From assembly GCA_946122785.1 (NCBI GenBank), contig CAMGYJ010000009.1, positions 27,501,633 through 27,565,632 on the forward strand: a stretch of DNA of 64,000 nt, given 5' to 3'. Under the pieces are notes generated by a model. The model was not told the DNA's origin. It worked only from the letters and a program-made list of their open reading frames with translations, and made no database searches. The DNA is from Linum tenue. Its lineage: Eukaryota > Streptophyta > Magnoliopsida > Malpighiales > Linaceae. Made by a program: the position numbers and the translations under genes. This document shows positions 1 to 10,044 of this stretch, one piece after another; the stretch's first letter is position 1; every line of letters starts with the position of its first letter.

Positions 1-194
1 AGCATACTAACAATACAAAATAACACTACTGACAATACAAATCGGTAAAATTGTATTGGAAATGAATGAATACAAAGCATACAAATCATAACATAAAGTA
101 TACAAACTAGAGTAACAAATATTATAAATAAAAAAGAGTAAAAATATTATAAATAAAAAAGAGTAAAAAATATTATACATAAAAAATATATTCA
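1..194. other. AT-rich flank left of LINE-A
   Basis: AT-rich sequence with short repeated motifs such as AAAAAAGAGTAAAAA. I see no gene. It is the DNA into which LINE-A appears to have inserted. I could not find a convincing target-site duplication for that insertion. Confidence 0.5.
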
Positions 195-255
195 AATTAG
201 TCTCAAAATCGTTGAGGAGGGATGGTCTACTCCAGCCCAGGGGAATCCTCTTCTG

Positions 256-2014
256 GTGATAAAAGCCAAGCTTAATGATGTCAAGAAAGGGCCGAAGAGA
301 TTGAACAAAGAAGTTTATAATGATATCAGTGGTCAAGTGAAAGAGGTGGAAAGCAGATTGCTCACTGCTCAAGAGTTGGCACTGTCCAATCCGTCTGGTT
401 CTTCTTTTGCTGAGGTTACAGAGTTACACAGGCAACTTGAGGGTTTAAGAAAGGCAGAGGAAGGTTTTTATTGGCAAAAATCTCATGTAGACTACTTGAA
501 GCTTGGTGATCAAGGTATCAGGTTTTTCCATCAATCTGTTATGATTAAAACTGCTCGTAAAGCCATAAGAAAGCTAGTACTAGAGGGTGGTGAGGAGGTA
601 GTGGAGATGGACAAGATTGCTGATGAGGCGGTTGATTTCTATAAGAAGTTGTTTGGATTTATTGATCCAGAGGTGAGTCCCTGCAAACAGTATCTTGAGA
701 GTCTTGTACAACTTAAGCTCAGTGTTGAGTAGGGGGATTTTTTGTGTCATAGTTTCACAGCTGAAGATGTGAGGAAGGTTGTGTATGACATGAGTTCCCA
801 TCGAGAACCTGGTCTTGATGGCTTCTCTGCTGGTTTCTACAAGCGTACATGGGGATTATTGGGGAGGATGTGACTGCTGGGGTGCTGGACTTCTTTAATA
901 CAGGTAAGCTACCTAGTAGCATTAACTCTACTGCTGTTTCCTTGATTCCAAAGGTGCCATCTGCTTGTAGGTTGAAGGAATTTCGGCCGATTTCCTGTGT
1001 GAATATATTTTACAAAATCATTGCCAAGTTGTTAGCTGATAGATTAAAGAAGGTTTTGTCTAGTGTGGTAAGTGGAAACCAATCTGCATTTATTGAAGGA
1101 AGGCGCATTGTTGATAATATTCTCATAGCCCAAGAGCTAGTAAGTGGTTACCATAAAACCAATCTTTCTTCTCGTTGTGCTATAAAGGTTGATCTCATGA
1201 AAGAGTTTGACTCTGTTCATTGGGGGTATCTATTTCTTATGATGAAGGTTATGTGATTTCCTTAGAGATTTATTTACTGGATAAAGTTGTGTGTTAAAAC
1301 TGCAAAGTTTAGTATCAGCATTAATGGTGGACTGTGTGGTTTCTTTGGGGCTCAAAGAGGTGTGAGGCAGGGGGATCCCCTCTCACCATACTTATTCACA
1401 ATTTCAATGGAAGGGTTATCATTAATTTTGAATCGAGCTGCTGCTACAGGGGGTCTGCCTTTCCATCCTCAGTGTAAGAGAGTGGGGTTAACTCACCTGT
1501 GTTTTACAGATGACCTTCTCATCTTCACTGAGGGGTATGGCCAAGCTATTCAGAAAGTTTAAGTTGTATTAAAGGAATTCCATACTATCTCTGGGCTCGA
1601 ATGCAATCCAGGAAAGTGCGAGGTGTATTTTGGAGGAGCTTCTATGCAATTCAAACAGAATGCTTTGCTCATTTCAGGGTTTGCAAAGGGGTCCTTACCA
1701 GTAAGATATCTCGGACTGCCCCTCATCTCTGGAAAGCTGCCTTCTAGTGAAACTAATAAATTGGTGGCCATCATCACGAAAAGTATACGTTCCTGGCGAG
1801 CAAAGAAACTTAGCTATGCTGGGCGGCTGCAACTTGTGTCATCTGTTTTGATGGGGACCCTTCAATATTGGATGCAGGTCTTCATTCTTCCCAAACGTGT
1901 GATCAAGCAGGTTCAGTTAGTTTGCTCTCATTTTCTCTGGCACTGGGATGAAGAAGTACGTGCCAAGGTTTGTTGGGATCGTATGGCTAGGCCACGCAAG
2001 GAAGGGGGTCTGGG
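256..2014 (+). pseudogene. LINE-A ORF2 fragment, reverse transcriptase domain (broken)
   Basis: Remnant of the LINE ORF2 polyprotein that would copy element RNA at a nicked target. Conceptual pieces lie at 256-732, 849-1256, 1287-1562 and 1623-2014 in shifting frames. Recognisable RT parts are the FRPISCVNIFYKIIAKLLADRL region, the palm motif KEFDSVHW (KAFDSV in LINE-B), [11 protein letters not shown], and the catalytic box in the form FTDDLLIF (usual FADD). A stop lies at 730-732 and more follow. The frame is cut at 2014 where the reverse LTR begins. The similarity to LINE-B is clear throughout, so identity is secure and loss of function is evident. Confidence 0.85.
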
Positions 2015-3150
2015 TGACACGCTAAAACACAACACCAAACTGCGACCAAGTGTAATCGCAGTCCGGAAATGCAGTTACAGGCAAGCTATATTTGTCAACC
2101 CGGGGTCTAGATCTACTGCCTACTCCGTGTATATTTGTTATCTAGAAAACTAAGTTGATTGATTGGGGTTTTAACTAAAAGCAGTAAGAAAGCAGGAAAT
2201 GGTTCGGTTTTCTAAAGCAAAGGGAGAGTCACTCGGGAATGAGTCCCCCTAGCTCCTTAGTTAGGTCTCAGTTGTAATTACCCTAGGTTGATTTACTGTT
2301 GATTAAACTGCGGAAGATCCGACAGTAGCTTGGAATCTCTTAAGCTGACCAAGCCCTCTCAGGCAAGCTAACCGGCAGGCTACTAACCTTCACCGGGATA
2401 GACTGCTGAGGCAATAAGCACAGAACTCCACTACTGAAATTGGGTTCCAGTACAAAGCAGTAGATTGATTAACTCTCGTATAACCAATCTACCACTACCG
2501 AATGATGAAGCTCTAACAACCTAATCAGATTCTATCTATCTCAGGTTGCAGCAGAAATCAAGAAAAGATGATCTATCTTAGGTTGTATTGATTAAAACCA
2601 AACAGTATAACAATCCCAAGTCATTACAATCAAGATCCCTAACACATGGAACTAGGGTTCTTCATACCTAAGTGAGAGAAAGTTCTACTCCATAGAGAGA
2701 GAGAGGAAAACAGTAATCAGAGTAGTCATACTCATAAAGATGAGGATAATCTGCTCCGGGATGATGATCTTCACTCTTGGGGATGCAATCTGGGCTTCAA
2801 TGGTGAGAAATCCACTCCAAATAGCTTCTAGGGTTTGTTCTTCGCACTTTCTCTCCCTAAAACTCTCTTTTTGCTCCAAAAAGTAAACTCCCTCTCCTTT
2901 CGCTCGAATCTGCCTAAAAAACCCGATTCTCGGTGAAATACGGGCTGAATTACGGTCGTAATCATGGTCTGCCCGTAATTCACCCAAAACGCGCGTTTCA
3001 CTAAACTCTGAGGAAGGTAATTCCGGTCATAATTACCCAATTACTGCCAGTATTTAAGTAATTACGACCGTAAATGAGTCCACTCTTGCCCGTAATTTGC
3101 AATGCGACAGGAATTCTCAGGGATTTAGGCTCGGCATTGCATTTACGGGC
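2015..3150 (-). repeat. Reverse solo LTR, 3' portion
   Basis: Reverse complement of the 3' two-thirds of an LTR. It aligns with the forward LTR at 3156-4467: both contain the stretch around TTAATCAACAGTA, the CGGTGAAGG block and the AACCCTAGTTCCATGTGTTAG block. Around 2930-3150 it carries a run of TTACGG/CCGTAAT motifs that the forward LTR lacks. The matching 5' portion lies at 7575-7929, so the two pieces make one LTR of about 1.48 kb split by the inner element. Confidence 0.75.
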
Positions 3151-3155
3151 ATGAC

Positions 3156-4467
3156 TGATGACTCGGTATTTGCACATGTTTTCCCCTTTGTTTCTTGATT
3201 GTTTGAGCTTGAATTATCGCGTCTTTGGTCTATTTTACGCTAGGTTGTGTTCCTTTGTCACATTTCAGGTCCTAGCACATAAAGTGAAGCATAGGCGCAA
3301 GTTTCAAGTCAATCAGAGATCAATTGACGATTCGGGAGAAGAAACTCAGGTATGACCTGAAGAAGAATGGATTTCTACCTCACTTTATGGACAAAGAATC
3401 ATGAAATCTTGTAATGAAAAGAAAGAGGACGAGACTACGAGCGTCTGGGATCAAACGGCGACTGATTCGGAGTCCGGACGAGGGAGAAACGAAGCATTAA
3501 ACAGAGGCTGAGCAAGCCACACGGGCACAACTCACACGGCCGTGTGGCCTGGCCGTGTGAGTCGCGAATTGCTGGTTAAAACCCGATTTTCAGCAAAAGG
3601 AAAGGGGAAGAGCTGGGTTTTGGATCCCAAACACCCAAGGGACGAACCCTAGAGAGAGAGAGCGGCTTGGGAACATTCTTGGAGCTATTTTGGAGGATTT
3701 CTTCGCCATTGGAGCTCGGGAATCAAGCTTGGAGATGGAGATTGAAGATCTAGATCAGATTTCTGCAGTCTCTCTCTTCTCTATGGAGTAACTTCCCTTC
3801 ACTTAGGTTTTGAGGAACCCTAGTTCCATGTGTTAGGATCTTTCTTGTATGAAGTTTTGGATGCTATATTGTTTGATTATAATCGATTGAGGCATGATTT
3901 ATTGAGTCAATTGAATCTTGATCAAATTCTCTTGATTTCTGCTTTAACCTATGATAGATAGAATCTGATTAGGTTAAGAGAGCTTCCTTGATTGATAGTG
4001 GTGAATTGGTTGTGCGAGAGTCAATCAATTTACTGCTTTGTACTGGAATTCATTCCAGTAGTGGAGATCTGTGTGAATCGCCTTAGCAGTCTATCCCGGT
4101 GAAGGCTAGTCGCCTGCCGGGTATTCTGTCTGAGAGGGCTTGGTCAGCTTAAGAGATTCCAAGCTAATTTAGGATCTTCCGCAGTTTAATCAACAGTAGA
4201 TCAACCAAAGGTAATAGCAACTTGGACCTAATTGAGGAGCTAGGGGGAATCATACCTAAGTGAGTTCCCAACTTGTAATTAGTAGAGTAGTTAGTAGAGT
4301 AGTTTAGTAAATCAATCCTTAATCTATTTTGCTAGATAATGAACTGAAGCTGAGTAATAGTAACTCTAGAGACCCGTGGATCGATATTTATTACTTGTGC
4401 CACTATACTGCAGTCCCTTTCATTGGTTACACTTGGCCCTTGTTAGGTGTTGTGTTTTGGCGTGTCA
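3156..4467 (+). repeat. 5' LTR of inner non-autonomous Gypsy-type element
   Basis: Begins TGATGACTCGG and ends GTGTCA, directly before a primer-binding site. Length is 1312 bp. The first ~335 bp recur at 7239 with few differences, which defines it as an LTR. It contains a short palindromic CACACGGCCGTGTG stretch at about 3534-3565. The five bases before it are ATGAC; no partner duplication is found because the 3' LTR is truncated. Confidence 0.85.
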
Positions 4468-4473
4468 AGTTTT

Positions 4474-4491
4474 TGGCGCCGTTGCCGGGGA
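4474..4491 (+). promoter_or_regulatory. Primer-binding site, tRNA-Asp type
   Basis: TGGCGCCGTTGCCGGGGA, six bases after the LTR end. This is the tRNA-Asp-complementary primer site typical of Athila and related plant Gypsy elements. It would prime minus-strand DNA synthesis. Confidence 0.85.
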
Positions 4492-4603
4492 CTTTCTAGA
4501 TTATTAGGAAAGGCAGAAGTTTGTTACTTTAGCGTTTTTCTTTTCTTTTCCACCCTTGCTTTTCACTTGGGTGTTTTTGTTTTTGTTGGTGCAGAGCTGA
4601 ATC

Positions 4604-6007
4604 ATGGATCCTCATGGCTTCTCCAACAATTGGGGGTATCCACCACCATCCGAGTGGTATTACCCCGAGACCCCCTGGAGCAATCAAGGAGGAGAAGACT
4701 ATGGATTCGGGTTCCAGTACCAACCCCCTTACTACGGAGAACAATCAGACCCCTGGGCATATCAAGAACAACCTCATTACCAAGAAAACTTTCTCCCACA
4801 ATCAGAAGGGCTATCGGAGCTGGAGTTACCCATGACGGCCTTCACGGGCCATTCTGCAGAGCCATGCTACACTCCACAACCAGATCCAAACTATGAATTG
4901 AGCAGTTTGCCCAAGATGGATCTCCTCATTGAGCAGTTTGCTCGAGACAGTGAGAGATCATGGTCCAAGATGGATCTTCTCATTGAGAAGTTTGCTCGAG
5001 ACAGTGAGAGATCATGGTCCAAGATGGATCTTTGTACCCAGGCCCATCATGAAACAGAGGAGATCCTCCTGAGCATTAAGAAGAGCGTCGATGATCTTGA
5101 GCGATCTTATGCACAACCTGCTCCAGATCACCCTTCTGCTACCATACTAGAAGAGGAGGAGGAAGAAGAAGGCTACAAGGACATTGTGGAGCACACTGAA
5201 GTTGTCACGGAGAGCTCCCGTGATGATCATGATCAGGAATGTCCTGTCGTAGCCGACCACACCTTCCCACATCCCAAACTGAGCTTTGAAGAGGCGGGCA
5301 TGAGTGAGGAGATGCAAGAAGATCTCATGAAAGAAATTGCTTGGAAACTTGCTCTCCAATCCGTGCTAGAAGAAGAAGAGCGAGAAAGGGTGCAGAAAGA
5401 AGTTGTGGAGGATGAAGAAAATGAAGCAGAAGGAGTTCTTGATCATTTCCCAGGGGTGATACCACATGAAGAAGGAAGGGAGGTTGAAGAAGCACTTGGC
5501 GTCCAGGCCGAGGACGAAGTTGAGGTGGAAGATGCTTGCACCAGCCATGAGTTACATGTGATATCTCCAACAAACTTCGAGGAGCTGCTTAGCAAGGACC
5601 CGTTTGCAATGTCTCTTTGCCAGACCAAGGCCACGTCGACATCGGTCCCTCTTGGTGGACGCAATGGTGGTCAATCGATGTTGTCATATCTAGTTTGGGG
5701 CAATGAGATGAGAGAAGAGAAGAAGAGGTCTCGAGGGTGGAGACTTCATCTGCATCAAGTGCACGAGCTTCCATCACCAGTCATACCACATGCTCGTGAC
5801 TTGCGACTCCACCTCATTGACGAGAACCTCAACTTCAAGGAGGTTCTAGCATGGACGAAACTTAGGAGCCATCGTCTGGCTCACGACGTGAAAGAAGCGC
5901 TTGTTGGGAGGCAATCCAACCAGTCGGTTTGCATTTCTTTCTCTATTTCTCTTCGGTTGAGTCAGTTTTGTTATTTGATTTTAGAGTCAATAACTCAACC
6001 TTTGTGA
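4604..6007 (+). CDS. Gag-like ORF of a non-autonomous Athila-like element
   Basis: One uninterrupted ORF of 467 codons starting at ATG 4604, 113 bp after the primer-binding site. The N-terminus is rich in Pro, Tyr, Trp and Gln (residues 1-65). An 18-residue tandem repeat, KMDLLIEQFARDSERSWS, occupies 104-121 and 122-139. Residues 160-345 are strongly acidic with long Glu runs and predicted helical or coiled character. No zinc knuckle, protease, integrase or RT motif is visible, so a Gag-like role is inferred from position only. Plant non-autonomous LTR elements of the LARD or TR-GAG kind have this layout. The intact frame suggests either recent activity or selection on the product. It would depend on enzymes supplied by another element. 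Confidence 0.6.
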   Translation: MDPHGFSNNWGYPPPSEWYYPETPWSNQGGEDYGFGFQYQPPYYGEQSDPWAYQEQPHYQENFLPQSEGLSELELPMTAFTGHSAEPCYTPQPDPNYELSSLPKMDLLIEQFARDSERSWSKMDLLIEKFARDSERSWSKMDLCTQAHHETEEILLSIKKSVDDLERSYAQPAPDHPSATILEEEEEEEGYKDIVEHTEVVTESSRDDHDQECPVVADHTFPHPKLSFEEAGMSEEMQEDLMKEIAWKLALQSVLEEEERERVQKEVVEDEENEAEGVLDHFPGVIPHEEGREVEEALGVQAEDEVEVEDACTSHELHVISPTNFEELLSKDPFAMSLCQTKATSTSVPLGGRNGGQSMLSYLVWGNEMREEKKRSRGWRLHLHQVHELPSPVIPHARDLRLHLIDENLNFKEVLAWTKLRSHRLAHDVKEALVGRQSNQSVCISFSISLRLSQFCYLILESITQPL

Positions 6008-7225
6008 GATTTTGTGTGGTGGTTGTGTTCTGATTACTCTCTCTTCCTGGAATGCACCACCTGACCCGTCCATCATCATTCACCCTTGATCTGGTAACTT
6101 CGTTCTACCCTCCTTATCTTTCCTCCATTGAGGACAATGTCGTGCTTAAGTGTGGGGGGATGTTAGATTATGTATGCGGGTGAATGTTTGGCTGTTTGTG
6201 TGCTTGGAGCCTAGTCCACTGTCCAAATTTTTAAATTTGAGGGCTCCAAGTACGTGTTTCCTTGCAAATTGCCTGCTCAGTATGCTTTGAATTGACAGTC
6301 TCTATAGTAATGTGCAACCTAGGGAGGTAGTGTAGCACTATGGAGGAAGTTGAAGTATAAGATTTTTCCTATCTAGCTCTCTGTTGTGCCAGTTGATTTT
6401 GTGAATTAGTGGAGCTAAGACCGTTGAATTCATGTGGTAACGATGACTCTGTTTGGATTATGTTATGGACTCGTGTATCGAACAGGGTGCTCATATGGAA
6501 AATGGGAAGCAGTTGGTCCTCCATGTCAGAATCATTAAATCTTAAACATGGGGTAAGCCCAACGTGTGTGGCACCGTTCATTGCACAAAATCGGGTTTTG
6601 GAAGAGATTTTAGTGATCCTTAGTGGGGTACTCCTACAAGGTGAAGCTAAGCTGTCTCTAGTACAAGTAAAATTTTCACCCGTTGAACGGTTTGCCTACT
6701 TGAGGATGCGTTTTTAAGGGCACGGATAGAGCTTCCGACCCCCCTTAATTTCATTGACCCTCCACACGAGTTGAGGAAAAGGAGTTAAAAGAAGTACCCT
6801 GGCGAGCGCCAGGTGTACAGAAATTGCTCTTGCTCGACTAATAAGGGTCGACCATGCAAAAGACTGCAGTTGGAACCCCTGCTAAGTGAAAGAAAAAAAA
6901 CAAGGAAAATGTGAATGAAAGTGCAAAAAGGGGTTCCAACGGTGAAATGAAGTGAAAGAGCCCCCCGGTACAACGAGTCCTTGGTTGTGAGTCCCTTTGT
7001 CCATGAACTGACTGTCTTACTTCTACTTCTTCTCATGATCCTGGCTTGAGTCTAGTACTCGCATTGAGAGAGATCGGGGACGTCTTAGAAGACCAGTTGA
7101 CCTCGTAAGCTGCTATATGATCTAGGAAATCCTCTACCAATGATCGGGTTTGTTTGTTGCTATAGAGGTCTAGAGAGCTGCATTGGTTTGAGTTAGGTTT
7201 GCTTGGGGACAAGCAAACAGTTAAG
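6008..7225 (+). other. Non-coding internal region of the inner LTR element
   Basis: No enzymatic ORF is present. At about 6125-6163 there is an Athila-like stretch (GAGGACAATG then AAGTGTGGGGGGATG) that resembles a polypurine tract but lies 1.1 kb before the 3' LTR. The rest shows no recognisable domain. Confidence 0.6.
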
Positions 7226-7238
7226 TGTGGGGGGGATT
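7224..7238 (+). promoter_or_regulatory. Polypurine tract before 3' LTR
   Basis: AGTGTGGGGGGGATT directly precedes the TGATGACTTGG start of the 3' LTR at 7239. Position and purine content fit a plus-strand primer. Confidence 0.75.
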
Positions 7239-7574
7239 TGATGACTTGGTATATGCACATGTTTTCCCCTTTGTTTCTTGATTGTTTGAGCTTGAATTAT
7301 CGCGTCTTTGGCCTATTTTACGCTAGGTTGTGTTCCTTTGTCACATTTCAGGTCCTAGCACATAAAGTGAAGCATAGGCGCAAGTTTCAAGTCAATCAGA
7401 GATCAATTGACGATTCGGGAGAAGAAACTCGGGTATGACCTGAAGAAGAATGGATTTCTACCTTACTTTATGGACAAATAATCATGAAAGCTTGTAATGA
7501 AAAGAAAGAGGACGAGACTACGAGCGTCTGGGATCAAACGGCGACTGATTCGGAGTCCGAACGAGGGAGAAACG
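7239..7574 (+). repeat. Truncated 3' LTR of the inner element
   Basis: Matches the 5' LTR from 3156 with few substitutions, including the block with GGTCCTAGCACATAAAGTGAAG. It stops at GAGGGAGAAACGA, about 335 bp in, so roughly three quarters of the LTR and its terminal CA are missing. It runs directly into the inverted LTR piece at 7575. Confidence 0.8.
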
Positions 7575-7929
7575 AGTCAATCAATTTAATGATTCGTTTC
7601 TCCCTCGTCCGGACTCCGAATCAGTCGCCGTTTGAACCCAGACGCTCGTAGTCTCGTCCTCTTTCTTTTCATAACAAATTTTCATGATTATTTTCCCATA
7701 AAATAATGTAAAAATCCATTATTCCTCAGGTCATGCTCGTGTTTCTTCTCCCAAATTGCCAAAGGAATTCCGATTGACTTGAAACTTGCGTCTTTGCTCC
7801 AATTTACATGCTAGGACCTGAAATATGACAAAGGAACACAACCTAGCGTAAAATAGTCCAAGAAATCAAAAACTCTAGCCAAAATGATGAAGAAACGAGG
7901 GTGCAAATATGTGCAAATACGACGTTATC
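7575..7929 (-). repeat. Reverse solo LTR, 5' portion
   Basis: Reverse complement of the first ~350 bp of the same LTR family, diverged from the inner LTRs. Together with 7239-7574 it forms a hairpin with arms of about 330 bp around a short centre near 7575-7592. It ends against LINE-A at the CTGGG duplication. Confidence 0.75.
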
Positions 7930-8317
7930 CTGGGCTTACATGAACTTACTACCTGGAACAAAGCTTGTTTAATATGACTCTTTCTGATGAAGAGTGGAGA
8001 TATTTGGGTGGCTTGGTTTCAGCAATATAAGATCAAGAGTAGTAGCAATTGGACTGTAAAAGTTAGTCCAAGCAGTTCCTGGGCCTGGCGATGTATTCTT
8101 AAGCTGCGTCCAGAGATCCAGTCTCATCTATTGGTGACGAATAACCAAATTCTTTGGGGACATTGCCCTATGCATGTGTTTAAAGTTTCTGTTGTATGGA
8201 AAAGTTTGCGGGTTAAGTATGTGGTGGTGGTGGATTGGGCGAAACTCATATGGGGAAGTATTAAATTCCCCAAAATAGTTTCTTGGCTTGGATGATTATG
8301 GTTAATAGCATTGTGAC
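7930..8317 (+). pseudogene. LINE-A ORF2 fragment resumed after the LTR block
   Basis: Continues the LINE reading after the LTR insertion. It includes a frame at 7987-8295 with the SSSWAWRCILKLRPEIQ segment, which corresponds to SPLSSWAWRRILKMRNSVQ in LINE-B just upstream of the zf-RVT domain. It is cut at 8317 by the hAT-type element. Confidence 0.75.
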
Positions 8318-9155
8318 CAAAGCAGTCAAAATCGGGATTTTGATCGTAAAATCGTAGGATTTTAGAATTCTACTTAGGGATTCCGATCCTGATTTTACTA
8401 TAAAATCGGTGGACCTTAAAATCGTTTAAAATCGGGATTAAAATCGTTAGAATCGTAAAATACTACCAAAATCGGGATTAAAATCGTATGAGAACAAAAT
8501 AGGCTGTTTGAGCAAATTTTAAAAAAGCGGAACTGATTTGGCAGAAAGGACAATGATGAGGATCTTCTCAAATATTTTTCCTATTAAAAACATTTGAAAA
8601 GAAAAAAAATAACCAAATTATGGTTCGGTCATTCTCTTTCCCTTCATCCCGTGAACTCAAAGGCAAAATAGCTTTCCTAATATTATACGTGCGGAAGAAT
8701 TAATATCATTATTAACTCATTAATTGATTAATGAATACGTTTTTGTCAAGGCACTAGCATTAATTATTCAATTGGAGTTCATATATTATTAGTTTTAAAT
8801 AATGATTAACATACAATGTTGAAATTAACCCGACCGGAGTACTACTTTGAGTTAAACTACCTAAACACAACATGAAAAACAAGAGCCAAGCTCCATGAGC
8901 TCTATCATTTCCTCATGAGTTATTTTAGTTACGCATTAAATAACAATTAAAATGATGATCTTGGAACATTAATCTTGAGAATTATCATTTTCAATGTTAT
9001 GTGCCTTTGTGTTGCTAATGGTTTACCTTATTAATATGATTATATGTTAGTTTCTATATGGAACTTAAAATCCTACGATTTTACGATTCGATTTTACGAT
9101 TCCGATTTTACCCCAGTTTTCGATTTTAGGTAAAATCCCGATTTTGACTACTTTG
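8318..9155. mobile_element. Non-autonomous hAT-type element in LINE-A, TSD ATTGTGAC
   Basis: 838 bp bounded by inverted termini CAAAGCAGTCAAAATCGGG and, on the other strand, CAAAGTAGTCAAAATCGGG. The 8-bp ATTGTGAC occurs directly outside both ends (8310-8317 and 9156-9163), and LINE-A is continuous once the element is removed. An 8-bp duplication and a YARNG-type terminus (CAAAG) fit the hAT superfamily. No transposase ORF is present. The subterminal regions are packed with AAAATCG/CGATTTT motifs. Confidence 0.85.
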
Positions 9156-9566
9156 ATTGTGACTAAAGACAAGTTGATGAAATGGGGTAAGCTAACCAAT
9201 GGCTTATGTGTGTTTTGTAATGGTGATGTGGAAACTCGGGAACATCTGTTCTTCCAATGTGTTTATTCTCGTCAAGTATTGGCAGCAATGCATATGGGAA
9301 TTTTATGCTGTGATTCTTGGGCAGTTTCTATTTCTACAGGTATTGCTAGTTGTAGGAAACCGAAGGCATGGAGAGTGGCCAACCTCCTCTGTTGCTCGTG
9401 TAGTGCTAGGATCTGGAAGGAAAGGTGTCGTCGAGTTTATGGTGCAGTAGGTAAGCTTGTGGAGGAGATTGTTCGAGAAATCAACATTGAGTTGCAAATT
9501 GTATGTAAAGATAATGATAGTCTTGAACAGGGATTGCGAGTGATAGGACTAGTGGAGAGGGAGTAA
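9156..9566 (+). pseudogene. LINE-A ORF2 C-terminus, zf-RVT domain
   Basis: The terminal part of LINE ORF2 after the hAT-type element. It carries a zinc-binding RT-associated domain with CVFCNGDVETREHLFFQC, so the Cys-Cys-His-Cys pattern is kept, and ends at a stop at 9564-9566. LINE-B has an Asn in place of the His. About 150 bp of 3' UTR and an A-rich tail follow. Confidence 0.75.
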
Positions 9567-9790
9567 AAGTGTGGTAGCAGTTTTGTTTTTGTTTTGGTGA
9601 TATGTTGGGTAGTTTTGGTCTTATTTCACAAGGCCGCTCATTCTGGGCTTTCCTTTCGTTGTATCGGTTTGCTATTTGTATTTTGAAAATGGTTCGTTTT
9701 TGGAGAAATAAAAAGAGTAACTGATTCAACGGAAAAAAAAAACATTACAAACACAATAGAAAAAAGTAATAAAGAATGCTATTAAACGAA

Positions 9791-10020
9791 ACGCCAATCT
9801 AAATCAACCAAAAAAAAGTGAGAGAAAGCTTCGTCGCTCAGTTCGATCCGGTGGGTTTAAGGGTTCGCCGATCCTATTGGATCGCGCCGGCGCGATCTAA
9901 TCTAACGCCAATCTAAATCAACCAAAAAAAAGTGAGAGAAATCTTCGTCGCTCTGTTCGATCCGGTGGGTTTCGGGGTTTGCCGGTCCTATTGGATCGCG
10001 CCGGCATCTGCGCCGACGCT
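9791..10020 (+). repeat. Tandem duplication in the LINE-B 5' leader, 114-bp period
   Basis: The segment starting ACGCCAATCTAAATCAACC at 9791 recurs at 9905 with few changes, including the run of A's and the TCGATCCGGTGGG block. This is a two-copy leader repeat upstream of ORF1, reminiscent of promoter monomers in some L1 elements. Confidence 0.75.
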
Positions 10021-10044
10021 TTGTTTCTTTCTTTGCCTGATCTG

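Larger units (their letters stand above)
2010..7934. mobile_element. Nested LTR-retrotransposon block inside LINE-A, TSD CTGGG
   Basis: The pentamer CTGGG is at 2010-2014 and again at 7930-7934. LINE-A reads across the gap when the interval is removed, as judged against LINE-B. The block starts with TGACACGC at 2015 and ends near GTTATC at 7929, the two ends of one LTR in reverse orientation. Inside that reverse solo LTR lies a second, related element in forward orientation (3156 to about 7574). The terminal base at 7929-7930 does not match a perfect TG/CA, so the duplication could be 4 rather than 5 bp. Confidence 0.75.
195..9742 (+). mobile_element. LINE-A: 5'-truncated non-LTR retrotransposon, interrupted twice
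   Basis: Sequence similarity to LINE-B (9791-14703) starts near 195, inside ORF2 just upstream of the reverse transcriptase, so ORF1 and the endonuclease are absent. The element resumes at 7930-8317 and 9156-9742 after two later insertions. It ends with the same tail as LINE-B (a CTGATTCAACG motif followed by A's, 9720-9742). The 5' truncation fits target-primed reverse transcription. Stops and frameshifts are frequent, so it is a dead copy and older than the elements nested in it. Confidence 0.85.

Noticed and set aside
3158..3355. 65-codon frame at the start of the 5' LTR, repeated at 7199-7438
   Set aside because: It recurs because it lies in an LTR; no known LTR-encoded protein fits and the frame is not kept in the outer LTR.
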